Origin: Methylotetracoccus sp.
Lineage (GTDB): Bacteria; Pseudomonadota; Gammaproteobacteria; Methylococcales; Methylococcaceae
Reading direction: 5' to 3'
DNA length: 18,678 nucleotides
Assembly (NCBI GenBank): GCA_025458755.1
Contig: JALORT010000005.1
Span: 1-18,678, forward strand
Shown here: piece after piece, positions 1 to 8,307 of the stretch
Numbering within the stretch: position 1 is the first letter of the stretch
Layout of the letters: each line of letters starts with the position of its first letter
Position numbers and translations under genes: made by a program
The notes under the pieces: model-generated
Databases searched by the model: none
What the model was told of the DNA's origin: nothing
The model's input: only the letters and a program-made list of their open reading frames with translations

Positions 1-34
1 CGGTTTGATTCAGCAGCGGGTAATGGGCGCGCTT

Positions 35-1291
35 ATGTTCAGCAAGGGGATGGAGATAGCCGGATTCGACGATGAGCTGTGGGCCGCGATCCAGAGCGAG
101 GAGCAGCGGCAGGAAGACCATATCGAATTGATTGCCTCCGAAAACTACGCCAGCCCGCGGGTGCTGCAGGCGCAAGGCTCCGTGCTGACGAACAAATACG
201 CGGAGGGTTATCCGGGCAAGCGCTATTACGGCGGCTGCGAATTTGTCGACGTTGCGGAGAGTCTGGCAATCGAGCGCGCGAAAAGCCTGTTCGGCGCGGC
301 TTACGCCAACGTCCAGCCGCACTCGGGGTCGCAGGCCAATGCGGCAGCCTATATGGCCCTGCTGGAGCCGGGCGACACCATCCTCGGCATGAGCCTCGCG
401 CACGGCGGGCATCTGACGCACGGTGCCAAGGTCAATTTTTCCGGCAAGATCTACCACGCCGTCCAGTACGGGCTGAATCCGGCAACCGGCCACATCGATT
501 ACGAGCAGGTCGCAACGCTGGCGCGCGAACACCGGCCAAAGATGATCGTCGCCGGGTTTTCGGCCTACTCGCGTATCGTCGACTGGCAGCGCTTCCGCGC
601 GATCGCGGACGAGGTTGGTGCCTGGTTCGTGGTCGATATGGCCCACGTTGCAGGTCTGGTCGCGACCGGGCTTTACCCGAATCCGGTAGCGATCGCCGAC
701 GTGACGACCACCACCACCCACAAGACCCTGCGCGGTCCGCGCGGCGGCCTGATCCTGGCCCGATCGAATCCGGAGATCGAAAAGAAGCTGAATTCGCTGG
801 TATTTCCCGGCATACAGGGCGGCCCGCTGATGCATGTGATCGCGGCCAAGGCGGTGGCGCTAAAAGAGGCCATGCAACCGGAGTTCCGCCAGTACCAGGC
901 CGAGGTGCTGGCGAACGCGCGGGCGATGGCGGAGGCTTTCATCGCCCGTGGCTACAAGATCGTTTCCGGCGGCACCGATAACCACCTGTTCCTGGTCGAC
1001 CTGATCGACAAGGGCCTGACCGGCAAGCTGGCCGAAGAAGCTCTGGGCCATGCGCACATCACGGTCAACAAGAATGCCGTGCCGAACGATCCGCAGTCAC
1101 CGTTCGTCACCAGCGGCATTCGTATTGGAACGCCAGCCTCGACGACCCGTGGTTTCGGGCTTGAGGAGTGCGCCACGCTGGCCGAATGGATTTGCGACGT
1201 GCTGGATGCGCCCGAAAACGAGTCCGTGTTGAGCAAGGTCAGAAGCCAGGTGCAACACCTCTGCCATCGGTTTCCGGTTTACCCGGATTGA
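35..1291 (+). CDS. glyA: Serine hydroxymethyltransferase
   Basis: Cytosolic PLP enzyme that interconverts serine plus tetrahydrofolate with glycine plus 5,10-methylenetetrahydrofolate. The 418-residue product is nearly the length of E. coli GlyA (417) and is colinear with it throughout. Visible landmarks are the N-terminal HIELIASEN segment (about 29-37), YPGKRYYGG (59-67), the cofactor-binding DMAH (201-204) and the PLP-lysine motif [15 protein letters not shown] with K230. An in-frame TTG at position 5 would add ten residues, but the family alignment ([12 protein letters not shown] against E. coli MLKREMNIADYD) favours the ATG at 35; no good ribosome binding site is visible. It lies 64 bp upstream of nrdR on the same strand, a common gammaproteobacterial arrangement. 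In a serine-cycle methylotroph it would also serve carbon assimilation, but nothing here shows that. Confidence 0.97.
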   Translation: MFSKGMEIAGFDDELWAAIQSEEQRQEDHIELIASENYASPRVLQAQGSVLTNKYAEGYPGKRYYGGCEFVDVAESLAIERAKSLFGAAYANVQPHSGSQANAAAYMALLEPGDTILGMSLAHGGHLTHGAKVNFSGKIYHAVQYGLNPATGHIDYEQVATLAREHRPKMIVAGFSAYSRIVDWQRFRAIADEVGAWFVVDMAHVAGLVATGLYPNPVAIADVTTTTTHKTLRGPRGGLILARSNPEIEKKLNSLVFPGIQGGPLMHVIAAKAVALKEAMQPEFRQYQAEVLANARAMAEAFIARGYKIVSGGTDNHLFLVDLIDKGLTGKLAEEALGHAHITVNKNAVPNDPQSPFVTSGIRIGTPASTTRGFGLEECATLAEWICDVLDAPENESVLSKVRSQVQHLCHRFPVYPD

Positions 1292-1355
1292 CGAGGCGTC
1301 ACTCTACTCCTACGCGCGAGTCGCATGCTTTCGGCGGGCAGGATCGCTTAAGGAC

Positions 1356-1853
1356 ATGCGTTGCCCGTTTTGCGGTGCCGGTGAGACACGTGTCGTCGAC
1401 TCGCGCTTATCGCAGGAAGGAGATCAGGTGCGTCGGCGTCGGGAGTGTGCCGAGTGCAAAGAGCGGTTTACTACCTATGAAAGCGCGGAACTGAACATGC
1501 CGCGCGTGGTGAAGAGCAACGGCAATCGGGAACCGTTTCGCGAGGATAAGCTTCGGGCGGGTATGCTGAGGGCGCTGGAAAAGCGGCCGGTTGGCAGCGA
1601 CCAGTTGGAAGCTTCGATCGCCCGCATCAAGAAGGGGCTGTTGGCAAGGGGAGAACGAGAAGTCGGGTCGCGCTTGATCGGGGAAAGAGTGATGCAGGAA
1701 CTGAGGCTGTTGGACCATGTCGCCTACATCCGTTTCGCCTCGGTCTATCGCCGTTTCGACGACTTGAACGAGTTTCGCGAGGTCATCGACCATCTCGAAA
1801 ATGATCCGCGCGCGAATGTCATTGCCGGTCAGCCGGACCTTTTCGAAGACTAG
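1356..1853 (+). CDS. nrdR: Transcriptional repressor NrdR (ribonucleotide reductase regulator)
   Basis: Zinc-ribbon plus ATP-cone repressor that senses nucleotide levels and silences ribonucleotide reductase operons. The N-terminus carries the zinc ribbon with C3, C6, C31 and C34 (CPFC and CAEC pairs), followed by a basic RRRR segment used for DNA contact. The ATP-cone domain follows from about residue 49 ([13 protein letters not shown]) to about 139, ending in the [14 protein letters not shown] block. At 165 residues it is slightly longer than the E. coli protein (149), mostly through a C-terminal tail. The ATG at 1356 follows an AAGGA directly. No NrdR box pair was recognised near its own gene, so its targets are elsewhere. 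Confidence 0.96.
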   Translation: MRCPFCGAGETRVVDSRLSQEGDQVRRRRECAECKERFTTYESAELNMPRVVKSNGNREPFREDKLRAGMLRALEKRPVGSDQLEASIARIKKGLLARGEREVGSRLIGERVMQELRLLDHVAYIRFASVYRRFDDLNEFREVIDHLENDPRANVIAGQPDLFED

Positions 1854-1953
1854 GGCGGGGAATTCGGAGGGGCTGCGTCTCGCTTGTGTGCAGCATGCCT
1901 GATGATAGGACGCGGCGCGGTTTCTCGCTTCGGCCGGGGGTGGAAACCTCGCG

Positions 1954-3087
1954 ATGATCAGAACACACGGTGCCAGCGGCGACGATCACCGTTACATGGC
2001 ACGCGCATTGCGGCTCGCGGAGCAGTGCCTTTTTACGACCGACCCGAATCCTCGGGTCGGTTGTGTACTGGTCAGAGACGGCCGCATCGTCGGTGAAGGT
2101 TGCCATCGTCGGGTCGGTGGACCGCACGCCGAAGTTGAGGCGTTGCGTGCAGCGAACGGGCAAACGCAAGGGGCGACCGCCTATGTGACCCTGGAGCCTT
2201 GTTGTCATCACGGCAAAACACCGCCGTGCACGGAAGCGCTGATCGCGGCGGGTGTCGTCCGGGTCGTGGCGGCGATGGAAGATCCGAATCCGCGCGTTGC
2301 GGGCAAAGGGCTCGCAACGCTGCGCGCCGCCGGAATTAGCACGGAATGCGGGCTGCTGAGCGATGCCGCCGAAGCGCTGAATCCGGGCTTCTGTTCTCGC
2401 ATGCGGGTTGGCAAACCTCTGTTTCGCAGCAAGCTGGCGATGAGCCTGGACGGTCGGACCGCGCTGTCTTCGGGCGAGAGCCGGTGGATCACGAGTGAGG
2501 CCTCCCGGCACGATGTCCACCGCTTGCGGGCGAGGAGCTCCGCGATCGTGACCGGAATCGACACCGTATTGGCCGATGATCCGAGTTTGACGGCCCGGCT
2601 CGACAGCGACGAAGACGTGCTGCAGCCGGTGCGTATCGTGCTGGACTCGACTTTGCGCATGCCGTCGACGGCAAAGACGCTGCGGCAGCCGGGCCACACC
2701 ATCATCGTCACCTTGTCCAAGGACCGCGGGCGCGCGACCGCGCTGTCAGAAATGGGTGCGGAAGTTCACGTTCTGGAGGCGCTGGAGGGCAGTGCGCGGA
2801 TCGACCTGTGGGCGCTGACGGACTATTTGAACCGGAAAGAATTTAATGAGGTATTGGTGGAAGCGGGAGCCACCTTGAACGGGGCGTTGCTGACAGCGGA
2901 TCTGATCGACGAATGGATCATCTATATGGCGCCCTGCGTGCTCGGCGACGCGGCGCGGGGACTTTTTCATTTCGCAGCGCTGCAGCGCATGGGGCAGCGC
3001 CACGACATGCGGATTACTGATATTCGCCGGGTGGGTTCGGATGTGCGCTTCAGGCTCTGTCATTCGCCGCCGCCGCAACCAACGTAA
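1954..3087 (+). CDS. ribD: Bifunctional diaminohydroxyphosphoribosylaminopyrimidine deaminase / 5-amino-6-(5-phosphoribosylamino)uracil reductase
   Basis: Catalyses the second and third steps of riboflavin synthesis: zinc-dependent deamination of the pyrimidine, then NADPH-dependent reduction of the ribosyl side chain. The deaminase domain (about 10-150) shows the zinc motif H58-A-E60 in GGPHAEVEAL and the two cysteines C83 and C92 in EPCCHHGKTPPC. The reductase domain (about 155-370) shows LAMSLDGRTA, SGESRWIT and ADDPSLTAR. The 377 residues match the usual length. The first ten residues are poorly conserved, so the start could lie slightly downstream, although the ATG at 1954 is the natural one. 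It heads the rib cluster, 100 bp after nrdR; that gap shows no FMN riboswitch that I can recognise. Confidence 0.96.
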   Translation: MIRTHGASGDDHRYMARALRLAEQCLFTTDPNPRVGCVLVRDGRIVGEGCHRRVGGPHAEVEALRAANGQTQGATAYVTLEPCCHHGKTPPCTEALIAAGVVRVVAAMEDPNPRVAGKGLATLRAAGISTECGLLSDAAEALNPGFCSRMRVGKPLFRSKLAMSLDGRTALSSGESRWITSEASRHDVHRLRARSSAIVTGIDTVLADDPSLTARLDSDEDVLQPVRIVLDSTLRMPSTAKTLRQPGHTIIVTLSKDRGRATALSEMGAEVHVLEALEGSARIDLWALTDYLNRKEFNEVLVEAGATLNGALLTADLIDEWIIYMAPCVLGDAARGLFHFAALQRMGQRHDMRITDIRRVGSDVRFRLCHSPPPQPT

Positions 3088-3099
3088 AACGAGCGGGGC

Positions 3100-3774
3100 A
3101 TGTTCACTGGAATCATTCAGTCCGTAGGGAAAATTCTGTCAATCGAGCCCAAGGCCGGCGATCAGCGGATCACGATCGGCATCGGCAAGCTGCCGGGCGA
3201 CGCCATGGCCCTCGGCGATAGCATCGCCGTAAACGGTGTCTGTCTGACTGCCGTCGCTTTGGGTCGCTCCCACGTCGCCGCCGATGTCTCGAGGGAAACC
3301 TTGTCACGCACGATGCTCGGTGAATTGCGCACGGGTGATGCCGTCAACCTCGAGCTGGCGCTGACGCCGACTACGCGGCTTGGCGGCCACCTCGTCAGTG
3401 GCCATGTCGACGGTGTCGGTTGCGTGAGCGAACGTCGGGAAGACGGCCGTTCAGTGCGGTTTCGGATCGTGCATCCGCCGGTGTTGGCCAAGTACATCGC
3501 CGAAAAGGGTTCGATTTGCATCGACGGTGTCAGTTTGACCGTCAACGGCGTCGGGCCGGACTGGTTCGATGTGAATATCGTCCCGCATACCCTGGCGGAG
3601 ACGACGTTCGCCACATTCTCGCCCGGCAGGAAGGTCAATTTGGAAGTCGATGTCCTGGCCCGTTACCTGGAACGTCTGTTGTCCGGTACCGCGGAATCCG
3701 TGCAGGATTCGACGCTAAGCTGGGAAACCCTAGGCAGGGCGGGCTTTATCGAGAATGCCGATGAACACCGTTGA
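3100..3774 (+). CDS. ribE: Riboflavin synthase, alpha subunit
   Basis: Last step of riboflavin synthesis: dismutation of two 6,7-dimethyl-8-ribityllumazine molecules to riboflavin and a pyrimidinedione. The protein begins with the family signature MFTGIIQSVG and has the expected two tandem lumazine-binding domains. The paired signatures are GDSIAVNGVCLTAV (39-52) and GSICIDGVSLTVNGV (137-151), with GGHLVSGHVDG (95-105) between them. It has 224 residues against 213 in E. coli, with an extra C-terminal tail. It starts 12 bp after ribD and its last 20 bp overlap the next gene, pointing to co-transcription and coupled translation. In E. coli the same enzyme is often called ribC. Confidence 0.97.
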   Translation: MFTGIIQSVGKILSIEPKAGDQRITIGIGKLPGDAMALGDSIAVNGVCLTAVALGRSHVAADVSRETLSRTMLGELRTGDAVNLELALTPTTRLGGHLVSGHVDGVGCVSERREDGRSVRFRIVHPPVLAKYIAEKGSICIDGVSLTVNGVGPDWFDVNIVPHTLAETTFATFSPGRKVNLEVDVLARYLERLLSGTAESVQDSTLSWETLGRAGFIENADEHR

Positions 3775-4870
3775 GGAGATCATCGCCGACCTCCGCCAGG
3801 GCAAGATGGTCGTGATCATGGACGATGAGGATCGCGAGAACGAAGGAGATCTGGTGATCGCGGCGGAACATGTGCGTCCCGAGGACATCAATTTCATGGC
3901 GCGCTACGGTCGCGGCCTGATCTGCCTGACCTTGACGCGGGAACGCTGCCAGCGTTTGCGCTTGCCGCTCATGGTGAACGAGAACAGGACCCCGCACTCG
4001 ACGAACTTCACGGTCTCGATCGAAGCGGCGACGGGTGTAACCACCGGCATCTCGGCGGCCGATCGTGCCCACACGATCCGCTGTGCGGTGGCTCCGGACG
4101 CGAAGCCCGAAGATCTGGTGCAGCCCGGCCATGTGTTTCCACTGATGGCGCAACCGGGCGGTGTGTTGAACCGAGCCGGACATACCGAGGCGGGCTGCGA
4201 TTTGGCCCGTCTGGCAGGATTGGAACCCGCCGCCGTGATCGTGGAAATTCTGAACGACGATGGGTCGATGGCTCGAGGGCCGGACCTGGAACGCTTCGCG
4301 GCACAGTATGATCTCAAGATCGGCACCATCGCCGATTTGATCCACTACCGGATGCAGAACGAGCAGACGGTGGAGCGGATCTGCTGTTGCGATTTTCCGA
4401 CCGAATACGGCCGCTTCCGACTTCTTGCTTACCAGGATCGCATCGACCACAAACTGCACCTGGCGTTGACGATGGGTCAAATTTCGGGAGGTGCGCCGAC
4501 GCTGGTGCGAGTGCATGGCCGCAATCTGCTGAACGATCTGTTCGCCGCCCATCGTGGCGATGCCGGAATCGCGGTACGCCAGGCGATGCGATGCATCGCG
4601 GAAGAGGGCCGCGGTGTGTTGGTCGTGATTCGGAACGAAGAGGACGACAGATCGCTGGTCGAACGAATCCACCACTATCAGATGGAAGACAGCGGCATTG
4701 AGCGAAGCCCGGCGGACGAGAGCCAAGTGGATTGGCGGACCACCGGCACCGGCGCCCAGATTCTGGCTGATCTCGGCGTTCGCAAGCTCCGAATTCTGGG
4801 CGCGCCGAAGAAATATCTGGGACTCTCGGGGTATGACCTCGAAGTGGTCGAGTACGTCACCTGCGACTGA
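3755..4870 (+). CDS. ribB: 3,4-dihydroxy-2-butanone-4-phosphate synthase with degenerate GTP cyclohydrolase II-like domain (RibBX type)
   Basis: The N-terminal domain (about 1-205) makes the four-carbon unit of riboflavin from ribulose 5-phosphate; it has intact [12 protein letters not shown] (23-34) and [16 protein letters not shown] (140-155) motifs. The C-terminal domain (about 208-371) has the fold-level pattern of GTP cyclohydrolase II (for example [11 protein letters not shown], 281-291), but the zinc ligands are gone. Where E. coli RibA has three cysteines in SECLTGD and RCDCG, this protein has N257, G268 and A270, and the arginine-rich GRNIG loop reads EDDRS. It is therefore unlikely to hydrolyse GTP, and a separate ribA must exist elsewhere. 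This matches the RibBX variant known from Proteobacteria. A second in-frame ATG at 3761 is an equally good start. The gene overlaps ribE by 20 bp. Confidence 0.93.
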   Translation: MPMNTVEEIIADLRQGKMVVIMDDEDRENEGDLVIAAEHVRPEDINFMARYGRGLICLTLTRERCQRLRLPLMVNENRTPHSTNFTVSIEAATGVTTGISAADRAHTIRCAVAPDAKPEDLVQPGHVFPLMAQPGGVLNRAGHTEAGCDLARLAGLEPAAVIVEILNDDGSMARGPDLERFAAQYDLKIGTIADLIHYRMQNEQTVERICCCDFPTEYGRFRLLAYQDRIDHKLHLALTMGQISGGAPTLVRVHGRNLLNDLFAAHRGDAGIAVRQAMRCIAEEGRGVLVVIRNEEDDRSLVERIHHYQMEDSGIERSPADESQVDWRTTGTGAQILADLGVRKLRILGAPKKYLGLSGYDLEVVEYVTCD

Positions 4871-4880
4871 AATCATCACC

Positions 4881-5360
4881 ATGCCTAACATCAGAACCAT
4901 CGAGGGGCACCTGTCGGCGACAGGCCAGCGCCATTGCATCGTGGCCTCCCGTTTCAATAGCTTCGTCGTGGAGCAGCTCATCGCCGGGGCGACCGATGCG
5001 CTGATTCGTCATGGCGCCGATCCGGGTGTCATCGATATTGTGAAGGCGCCGGGTGCGTTCGAACTCCCGCTGGTCCTTGATAAAGTCGCCGCGACCGGCC
5101 GCTACGATGCGGTCATCGCCGTCGGCGCCGTGATTCGCGGGGCCACGCCGCATTTCGATTATGTCGCCGGCGAGTGCGTCAAGGGACTCACCGGCGCATC
5201 GCTGAAACATGGGGTTCCGGTCGCGTTCGGGGTGCTCACGGTCGACACCATCGAGCAGGCGGTGGAACGTGCGGGGACAAAAGCGGGGAACAAGGGCGCG
5301 GAAGCGGCATTGTCCGCGATCGAGATGGTGAACCTGCTCAGAGCGCTGGAGGACGTGTGA
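4881..5360 (+). CDS. ribH: 6,7-dimethyl-8-ribityllumazine synthase
   Basis: Penultimate riboflavin step: condenses 3,4-dihydroxy-2-butanone 4-phosphate with 5-amino-6-ribitylaminouracil. The 159-residue product contains the substrate-binding segments SRFNSFV (23-29), APGAFELP (56-63) and [15 protein letters not shown] (82-96), including the conserved histidine H91, and the C-terminal [15 protein letters not shown] stretch. Family members of this kind form 60-subunit icosahedra or smaller rings; the assembly state cannot be read from the sequence. It follows the ribB variant by 10 bp, and its TGA stop overlaps the GTG start of nusB. The order ribH-nusB is widely conserved. Confidence 0.97.
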   Translation: MPNIRTIEGHLSATGQRHCIVASRFNSFVVEQLIAGATDALIRHGADPGVIDIVKAPGAFELPLVLDKVAATGRYDAVIAVGAVIRGATPHFDYVAGECVKGLTGASLKHGVPVAFGVLTVDTIEQAVERAGTKAGNKGAEAALSAIEMVNLLRALEDV

Positions 5361-5815
5361 GTCAGGCGGCAAGGAGCCTGGCGCGACGGGCGGCCGTGCA
5401 GGCGCTTTACCAATGGCAAATGACCGGCCTGGATCTTTCTGAGATCGAACGTCAGTTTGTCGAAGAGCACGGCATGGCCCAAGCCGACCTGGCTTTTTTT
5501 CGCGACCTGCTGCACGGGGTGCCGAAGAACCTGAATGCTTTGGATGCGGCGCTGGCGGAGTTTCTGGACCGGTCGATCGTCAGCGTGGACTTGGTGGAGC
5601 GGGCCGTGTTGAGGATGGGTTGTTATGAACTCCTGTTTCGCCCGGAGACACCCTACCGCGTGATCCTGAACGAAGCGATCAAATTCGCGAAAGAATTCGG
5701 TTCCGTTCAAGGCTACCGCTACGTGAACGGGATTTTGGACAAGGTCGCGCTGCGGTGCCGTGCGGCGGAGGTCGGAGCTCACCGGTCCTCCGCGGCGCAC
5801 GGCACGCGCCGTTGA
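5357..5815 (+). CDS. nusB: Transcription antitermination factor NusB
   Basis: All-helical RNA-binding protein that with NusE (S10) binds boxA of rRNA leaders and prevents premature termination. The start is read as GTG at 5357, sharing GTGA with the ribH stop, with a GGAGG four bases upstream inside ribH. This gives the family N-terminus (S-x4[12 protein letters not shown]). Conserved features include the basic start, [14 protein letters not shown] (about 81-94) and the C-terminal [11 protein letters not shown]...[10 protein letters not shown] block. It has 152 residues against 139 in E. coli; the extra residues form a low-complexity tail after NGILDKVA. The stop overlaps the presumed thiL start. 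Confidence 0.95.
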   Translation: MSQAARSLARRAAVQALYQWQMTGLDLSEIERQFVEEHGMAQADLAFFRDLLHGVPKNLNALDAALAEFLDRSIVSVDLVERAVLRMGCYELLFRPETPYRVILNEAIKFAKEFGSVQGYRYVNGILDKVALRCRAAEVGAHRSSAAHGTRR

Positions 5816-6810
5816 ACGAACCGGCGGGCCGAACGATCGGCGAGTTCGAACTGATTCGCCGCTTTTTCGTCGCACCATCGGCTTTTCGCCCTGAAACGGT
5901 ACTCGGCATCGGTGACGATTGTGCGCTGTTACGCCTCGCTCCGGAACAGGATCTCGCCATTACCGCCGATACGCTCGTTTCCGGCGTGCATTTTTTTCCC
6001 GATGTCGATCCCGCCGACCTCGGGCATAAAGTCCTCGCCGTCAATCTCAGCGATCTGGCTGCGGCCGGGGCGACGCCGGGTTGGGTGACCTTGTGCCTGA
6101 CGTTGCCGCAGGCCGACGCCTCGTGGTTGCAACGATTCCATACCGGTTTCTTCGGTCTGGCCGGCCGGTATCGGGTCGACTTGATCGGTGGGGATACGAC
6201 CCGAGGTCCTCTGAGTATCACCGTTCAGGCCATGGGCTGCGTGCCTGCCGGCAAAGCGCTGCGGCGTTCGGGCGCGCGTCCCGGCGATCTGATCTACCTG
6301 ACGGGGACCGTGGGCAGCGCCGGACTGGGGCTGAAAAGACTGCAAGGAGAATTCGCTTCCAGCGACTCCGAATCGTTGAGAAGGCTCCTTCGCCCTGAGC
6401 CGAGGGTCAGCGTCGGTCTCGCGTTGTTGGGTCTCGCCCATGCTTGCATCGATGTCTCCGACGGATTGGCCGCGGACCTGGGCCACGTGCTGGTGGCGAG
6501 CGGCGTCGGCGCGACCATTGATTGGGATCTGTTGCCGTTGTCGCCCGAGGTCCGCCGCTACGTTGCGGAAACCGGGGACTGGAGGATGCCCCTTACCGCG
6601 GGTGATGATTACGAATTGTGCTTCACCGTGCCGTCGGCCCAGCAGGCGTCGGTTGAAAATCTTTCGAGCGCATGGGACTGCTCGTGCCGGCGGGTCGGCA
6701 TCATCACAGCCGGCTCGGGCCTGACGCTGATGCGGGCAGGGCGGATGGAGCAGCTTCCGCTTCGCGGCTTCGATCATTTCCGAACGGACAGAGCCCATGG
6801 CACCGGATAA
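5812..6810 (+). CDS. thiL: Thiamine-monophosphate kinase
   Basis: ATP-dependent phosphorylation of thiamine monophosphate to thiamine diphosphate, the last step of cofactor synthesis, in the cytosol. The TTG at 5812 overlaps the nusB stop (TTGA) and places the protein start where E. coli ThiL begins (GEFELIRRFF near residue 10). The next in-frame start upstream is GTG 5755, which would add 19 residues without family support. Motifs seen are GIGDDCALL (32-40), VNLSDLAAAGATPGW (77-91) and GGDTTRG (126-132), plus IDVSDGLAADLGH and the late GDDYELCFTVP block. With 332 residues it is the usual length. It overlaps pgpA by 14 bp. No clear ribosome binding site precedes the TTG, so translation probably depends on coupling to nusB. 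Confidence 0.94.
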   Translation: MNEPAGRTIGEFELIRRFFVAPSAFRPETVLGIGDDCALLRLAPEQDLAITADTLVSGVHFFPDVDPADLGHKVLAVNLSDLAAAGATPGWVTLCLTLPQADASWLQRFHTGFFGLAGRYRVDLIGGDTTRGPLSITVQAMGCVPAGKALRRSGARPGDLIYLTGTVGSAGLGLKRLQGEFASSDSESLRRLLRPEPRVSVGLALLGLAHACIDVSDGLAADLGHVLVASGVGATIDWDLLPLSPEVRRYVAETGDWRMPLTAGDDYELCFTVPSAQQASVENLSSAWDCSCRRVGIITAGSGLTLMRAGRMEQLPLRGFDHFRTDRAHGTG

Positions 6811-7291
6811 ACGCGCTTCCGTTTCCGTAAAGGCGGTGCTGGGCGATCCGGTGTGCCTGCTTGCCTTCGGCCTGGGGTTCGGACTGATGCCGGTTGCGCC
6901 GGGGACGTTCGGCACGCTGCTGGGCATTCCCATCTATTGGGCTCTCGTCGCCGCGCCGCCGTGGGCCTACGGCCTCGTGCTTGCTTTACTGTTCGGTGCG
7001 GGGATACCGCTGTGTTCTGTTTGCCAGAAGCGGCTTGGCATTCAGGATCACTCGGGGATCGTGTGGGACGAGATCGTCGGCGTGCTGATCACGCTCTGGG
7101 GTGCGGAACCCACATGGCGGAACGTCGCGATCGGCTTTGTGCTGTTTCGCTTGTTCGATGTGCTTAAGCCCTGGCCGATCCGACTGCTGGACCGTCGGAT
7201 TCATGGCGGTTTGGGGATTATGCTGGACGATGCGCTGGCGGGCACCTTCGGTTGGGTTGTCTTTCGGGCTCTCGAGCCGCTGCTCTCCTGA
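6797..7291 (+). CDS. pgpA: Phosphatidylglycerophosphatase A
   Basis: Inner-membrane phosphatase that removes phosphate from phosphatidylglycerol phosphate to give phosphatidylglycerol. The 164-residue protein is colinear with E. coli PgpA (172). It shows the early GFGLMPVAPGTFGTLLGIP segment, the acidic DHSGIVWDEIVG motif, FRLFDVLKPWPI, and HGGLGIMLDDALAG near the C-terminus. The conserved aspartates and glutamate in these motifs are the likely metal and catalytic residues. Three or four hydrophobic stretches are consistent with an integral membrane protein. The nusB-thiL-pgpA order is conserved in gammaproteobacteria. It is the last plus-strand gene of the cluster, followed by a 152-bp gap with hairpins. 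Confidence 0.95.
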   Translation: MAPDKRASVSVKAVLGDPVCLLAFGLGFGLMPVAPGTFGTLLGIPIYWALVAAPPWAYGLVLALLFGAGIPLCSVCQKRLGIQDHSGIVWDEIVGVLITLWGAEPTWRNVAIGFVLFRLFDVLKPWPIRLLDRRIHGGLGIMLDDALAGTFGWVVFRALEPLLS

Positions 7292-7294
7292 CGG

Positions 7295-7347
7295 GAACCC
7301 ACTGCGGCAAGCACTGGGTTCGCTGCGAGGAATTCTCATTTTGAGAA
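7295..7347 (+). other. Two hairpins after pgpA, weak terminator candidates
   Basis: Just after the pgpA stop, 7295-7321 can fold as a 7-bp stem (GAACCCA with TGGGTTC) extended by one mismatch and 3 bp around a GGCAA loop. A second small hairpin at 7333-7347 is TTCTCA-TTT-TGAGAA. Neither is followed by a strong T run, so termination between the convergent pgpA and dehydrogenase genes is only possible, perhaps in both directions. The remainder of 7292-7443 shows nothing else recognisable. Confidence 0.35.
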
Positions 7348-7443
7348 GGCGGTGCGCGGGGTTGAGGGCAGGAAGCTGAGGTCCGATCACGCCGCGAAGC
7401 ATCAGCAGCGGCCCGGAAACGCAGAGAGCAGCAGCGATGCGGG

Positions 7444-8304
7444 TTAGGCTTTGGGCTTTTTCAAGCGATAAAGAGCCGAGATGTCTTCATCGCCGTGTCC
7501 CTCAGCCATCAGGCGCGCGTAATCTGCAACCGTCTGACGAACCAGGGGCAGGGTCATGCCGAGTTCACTGGCCATCTGCTCGCAGATCTGCAGATCCTTG
7601 TGGTGCAGAGCCACTTTGAAGCCGGGACCGAAGCGCCCGTCGATCATGGTGTCGCCTCGTTTGTCCAGGAACCAGTTGCCCGCGGCCCCGCCCGCAACGA
7701 CATCGATGACCTTGTGCATATCAAGTCCCAGGGCCTGGCCGAAGGCCAACGCTTCCGTGACGGCCTGGTTGATCCCCGCGGCCATCGCCTGATTGACCGC
7801 CTTGGCGGCCTGTCCGCAGCCGACATCGCCCATGGACACGATGCGGCGGGAGAGTGTTTTCAAGACGGGTGTAACCCCGGCCAGTGTCGCGGGGCGCCCA
7901 CCGACCATGATGACCAGGCTGGCGCTCCGGGCGCCTTCCACGCCGCCCGTGACAGGCGCATCGAGAAAGTCTCCGCCCCGGGCGCGGATCAGACTCGCGG
8001 ATTGGCATGAGGTCTCCGGGCTGACCGTGGAATGGTCGACAACCACAGTGTACGGCCGGATGGCCGGTAGCAGGTTCTCGACGATTTCCAGCACATCGCG
8101 ATCAGCCGATACGCACAGTAGGACGACGTCGACCTGGGCGGCAAGATCGGCCGGCGAAGACGCAAGAATCAACCCATAGTCTGCCGCGACCGCGGCGGCT
8201 CGGGCTTCGGTGCGGTTCCATACCGCATGCAGCAGGTTGCTGCGGGCAAGATTCCGCGCCATTGGCTCGCCCATGGCCCCAAGGCCGATGAATCCAACCC
8301 TCAT
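7444..8304 (-). CDS. NADP-type beta-hydroxyacid dehydrogenase (3-hydroxyisobutyrate dehydrogenase family)
   Basis: Soluble oxidoreductase of the family that includes 3-hydroxyisobutyrate dehydrogenase, tartronate semialdehyde reductase and glyoxylate/succinic semialdehyde reductase. The Rossmann motif GLGAMG is at 7-12. The end of the second beta strand reads NRT (30-32), which in this family suggests NADPH rather than NADH. The substrate loop DAPVTGG (115-121), catalytic lysine K168 in GQAAKAVNQ, and late HHKD (K236) are all present; the length of 286 is normal. Its ATG lies 3 bp after the speA stop with a GGAGG inside the end of speA, so the two are probably translated together. The substrate cannot be decided; reduction of succinic semialdehyde from polyamine breakdown, or of glyoxylate or tartronate semialdehyde, are options. 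Confidence 0.88.
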   Translation of the reverse strand: MRVGFIGLGAMGEPMARNLARSNLLHAVWNRTEARAAAVAADYGLILASSPADLAAQVDVVLLCVSADRDVLEIVENLLPAIRPYTVVVDHSTVSPETSCQSASLIRARGGDFLDAPVTGGVEGARSASLVIMVGGRPATLAGVTPVLKTLSRRIVSMGDVGCGQAAKAVNQAMAAGINQAVTEALAFGQALGLDMHKVIDVVAGGAAGNWFLDKRGDTMIDGRFGPGFKVALHHKDLQICEQMASELGMTLPLVRQTVADYARLMAEGHGDEDISALYRLKKPKA

Positions 8305-8307
8305 GGG

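Noticed and set aside
79..981. 300-codon open frame overlapping glyA
   Set aside because: It lies in another frame of glyA, is arginine-, glycine- and alanine-rich as expected for an antiphase reading of GC-rich DNA, and resembles no family.
1854..1953. FMN riboswitch upstream of ribD
   Set aside because: The gap is only 100 bp and none of the conserved FMN element segments (such as the AGGG and GGGGCAGGGT-type blocks) could be recognised.
3746..4981. 411-codon open frame antisense to the ribB gene
   Set aside because: It is histidine- and arginine-rich with no recognisable motif, and fully covers a well-supported gene on the other strand.
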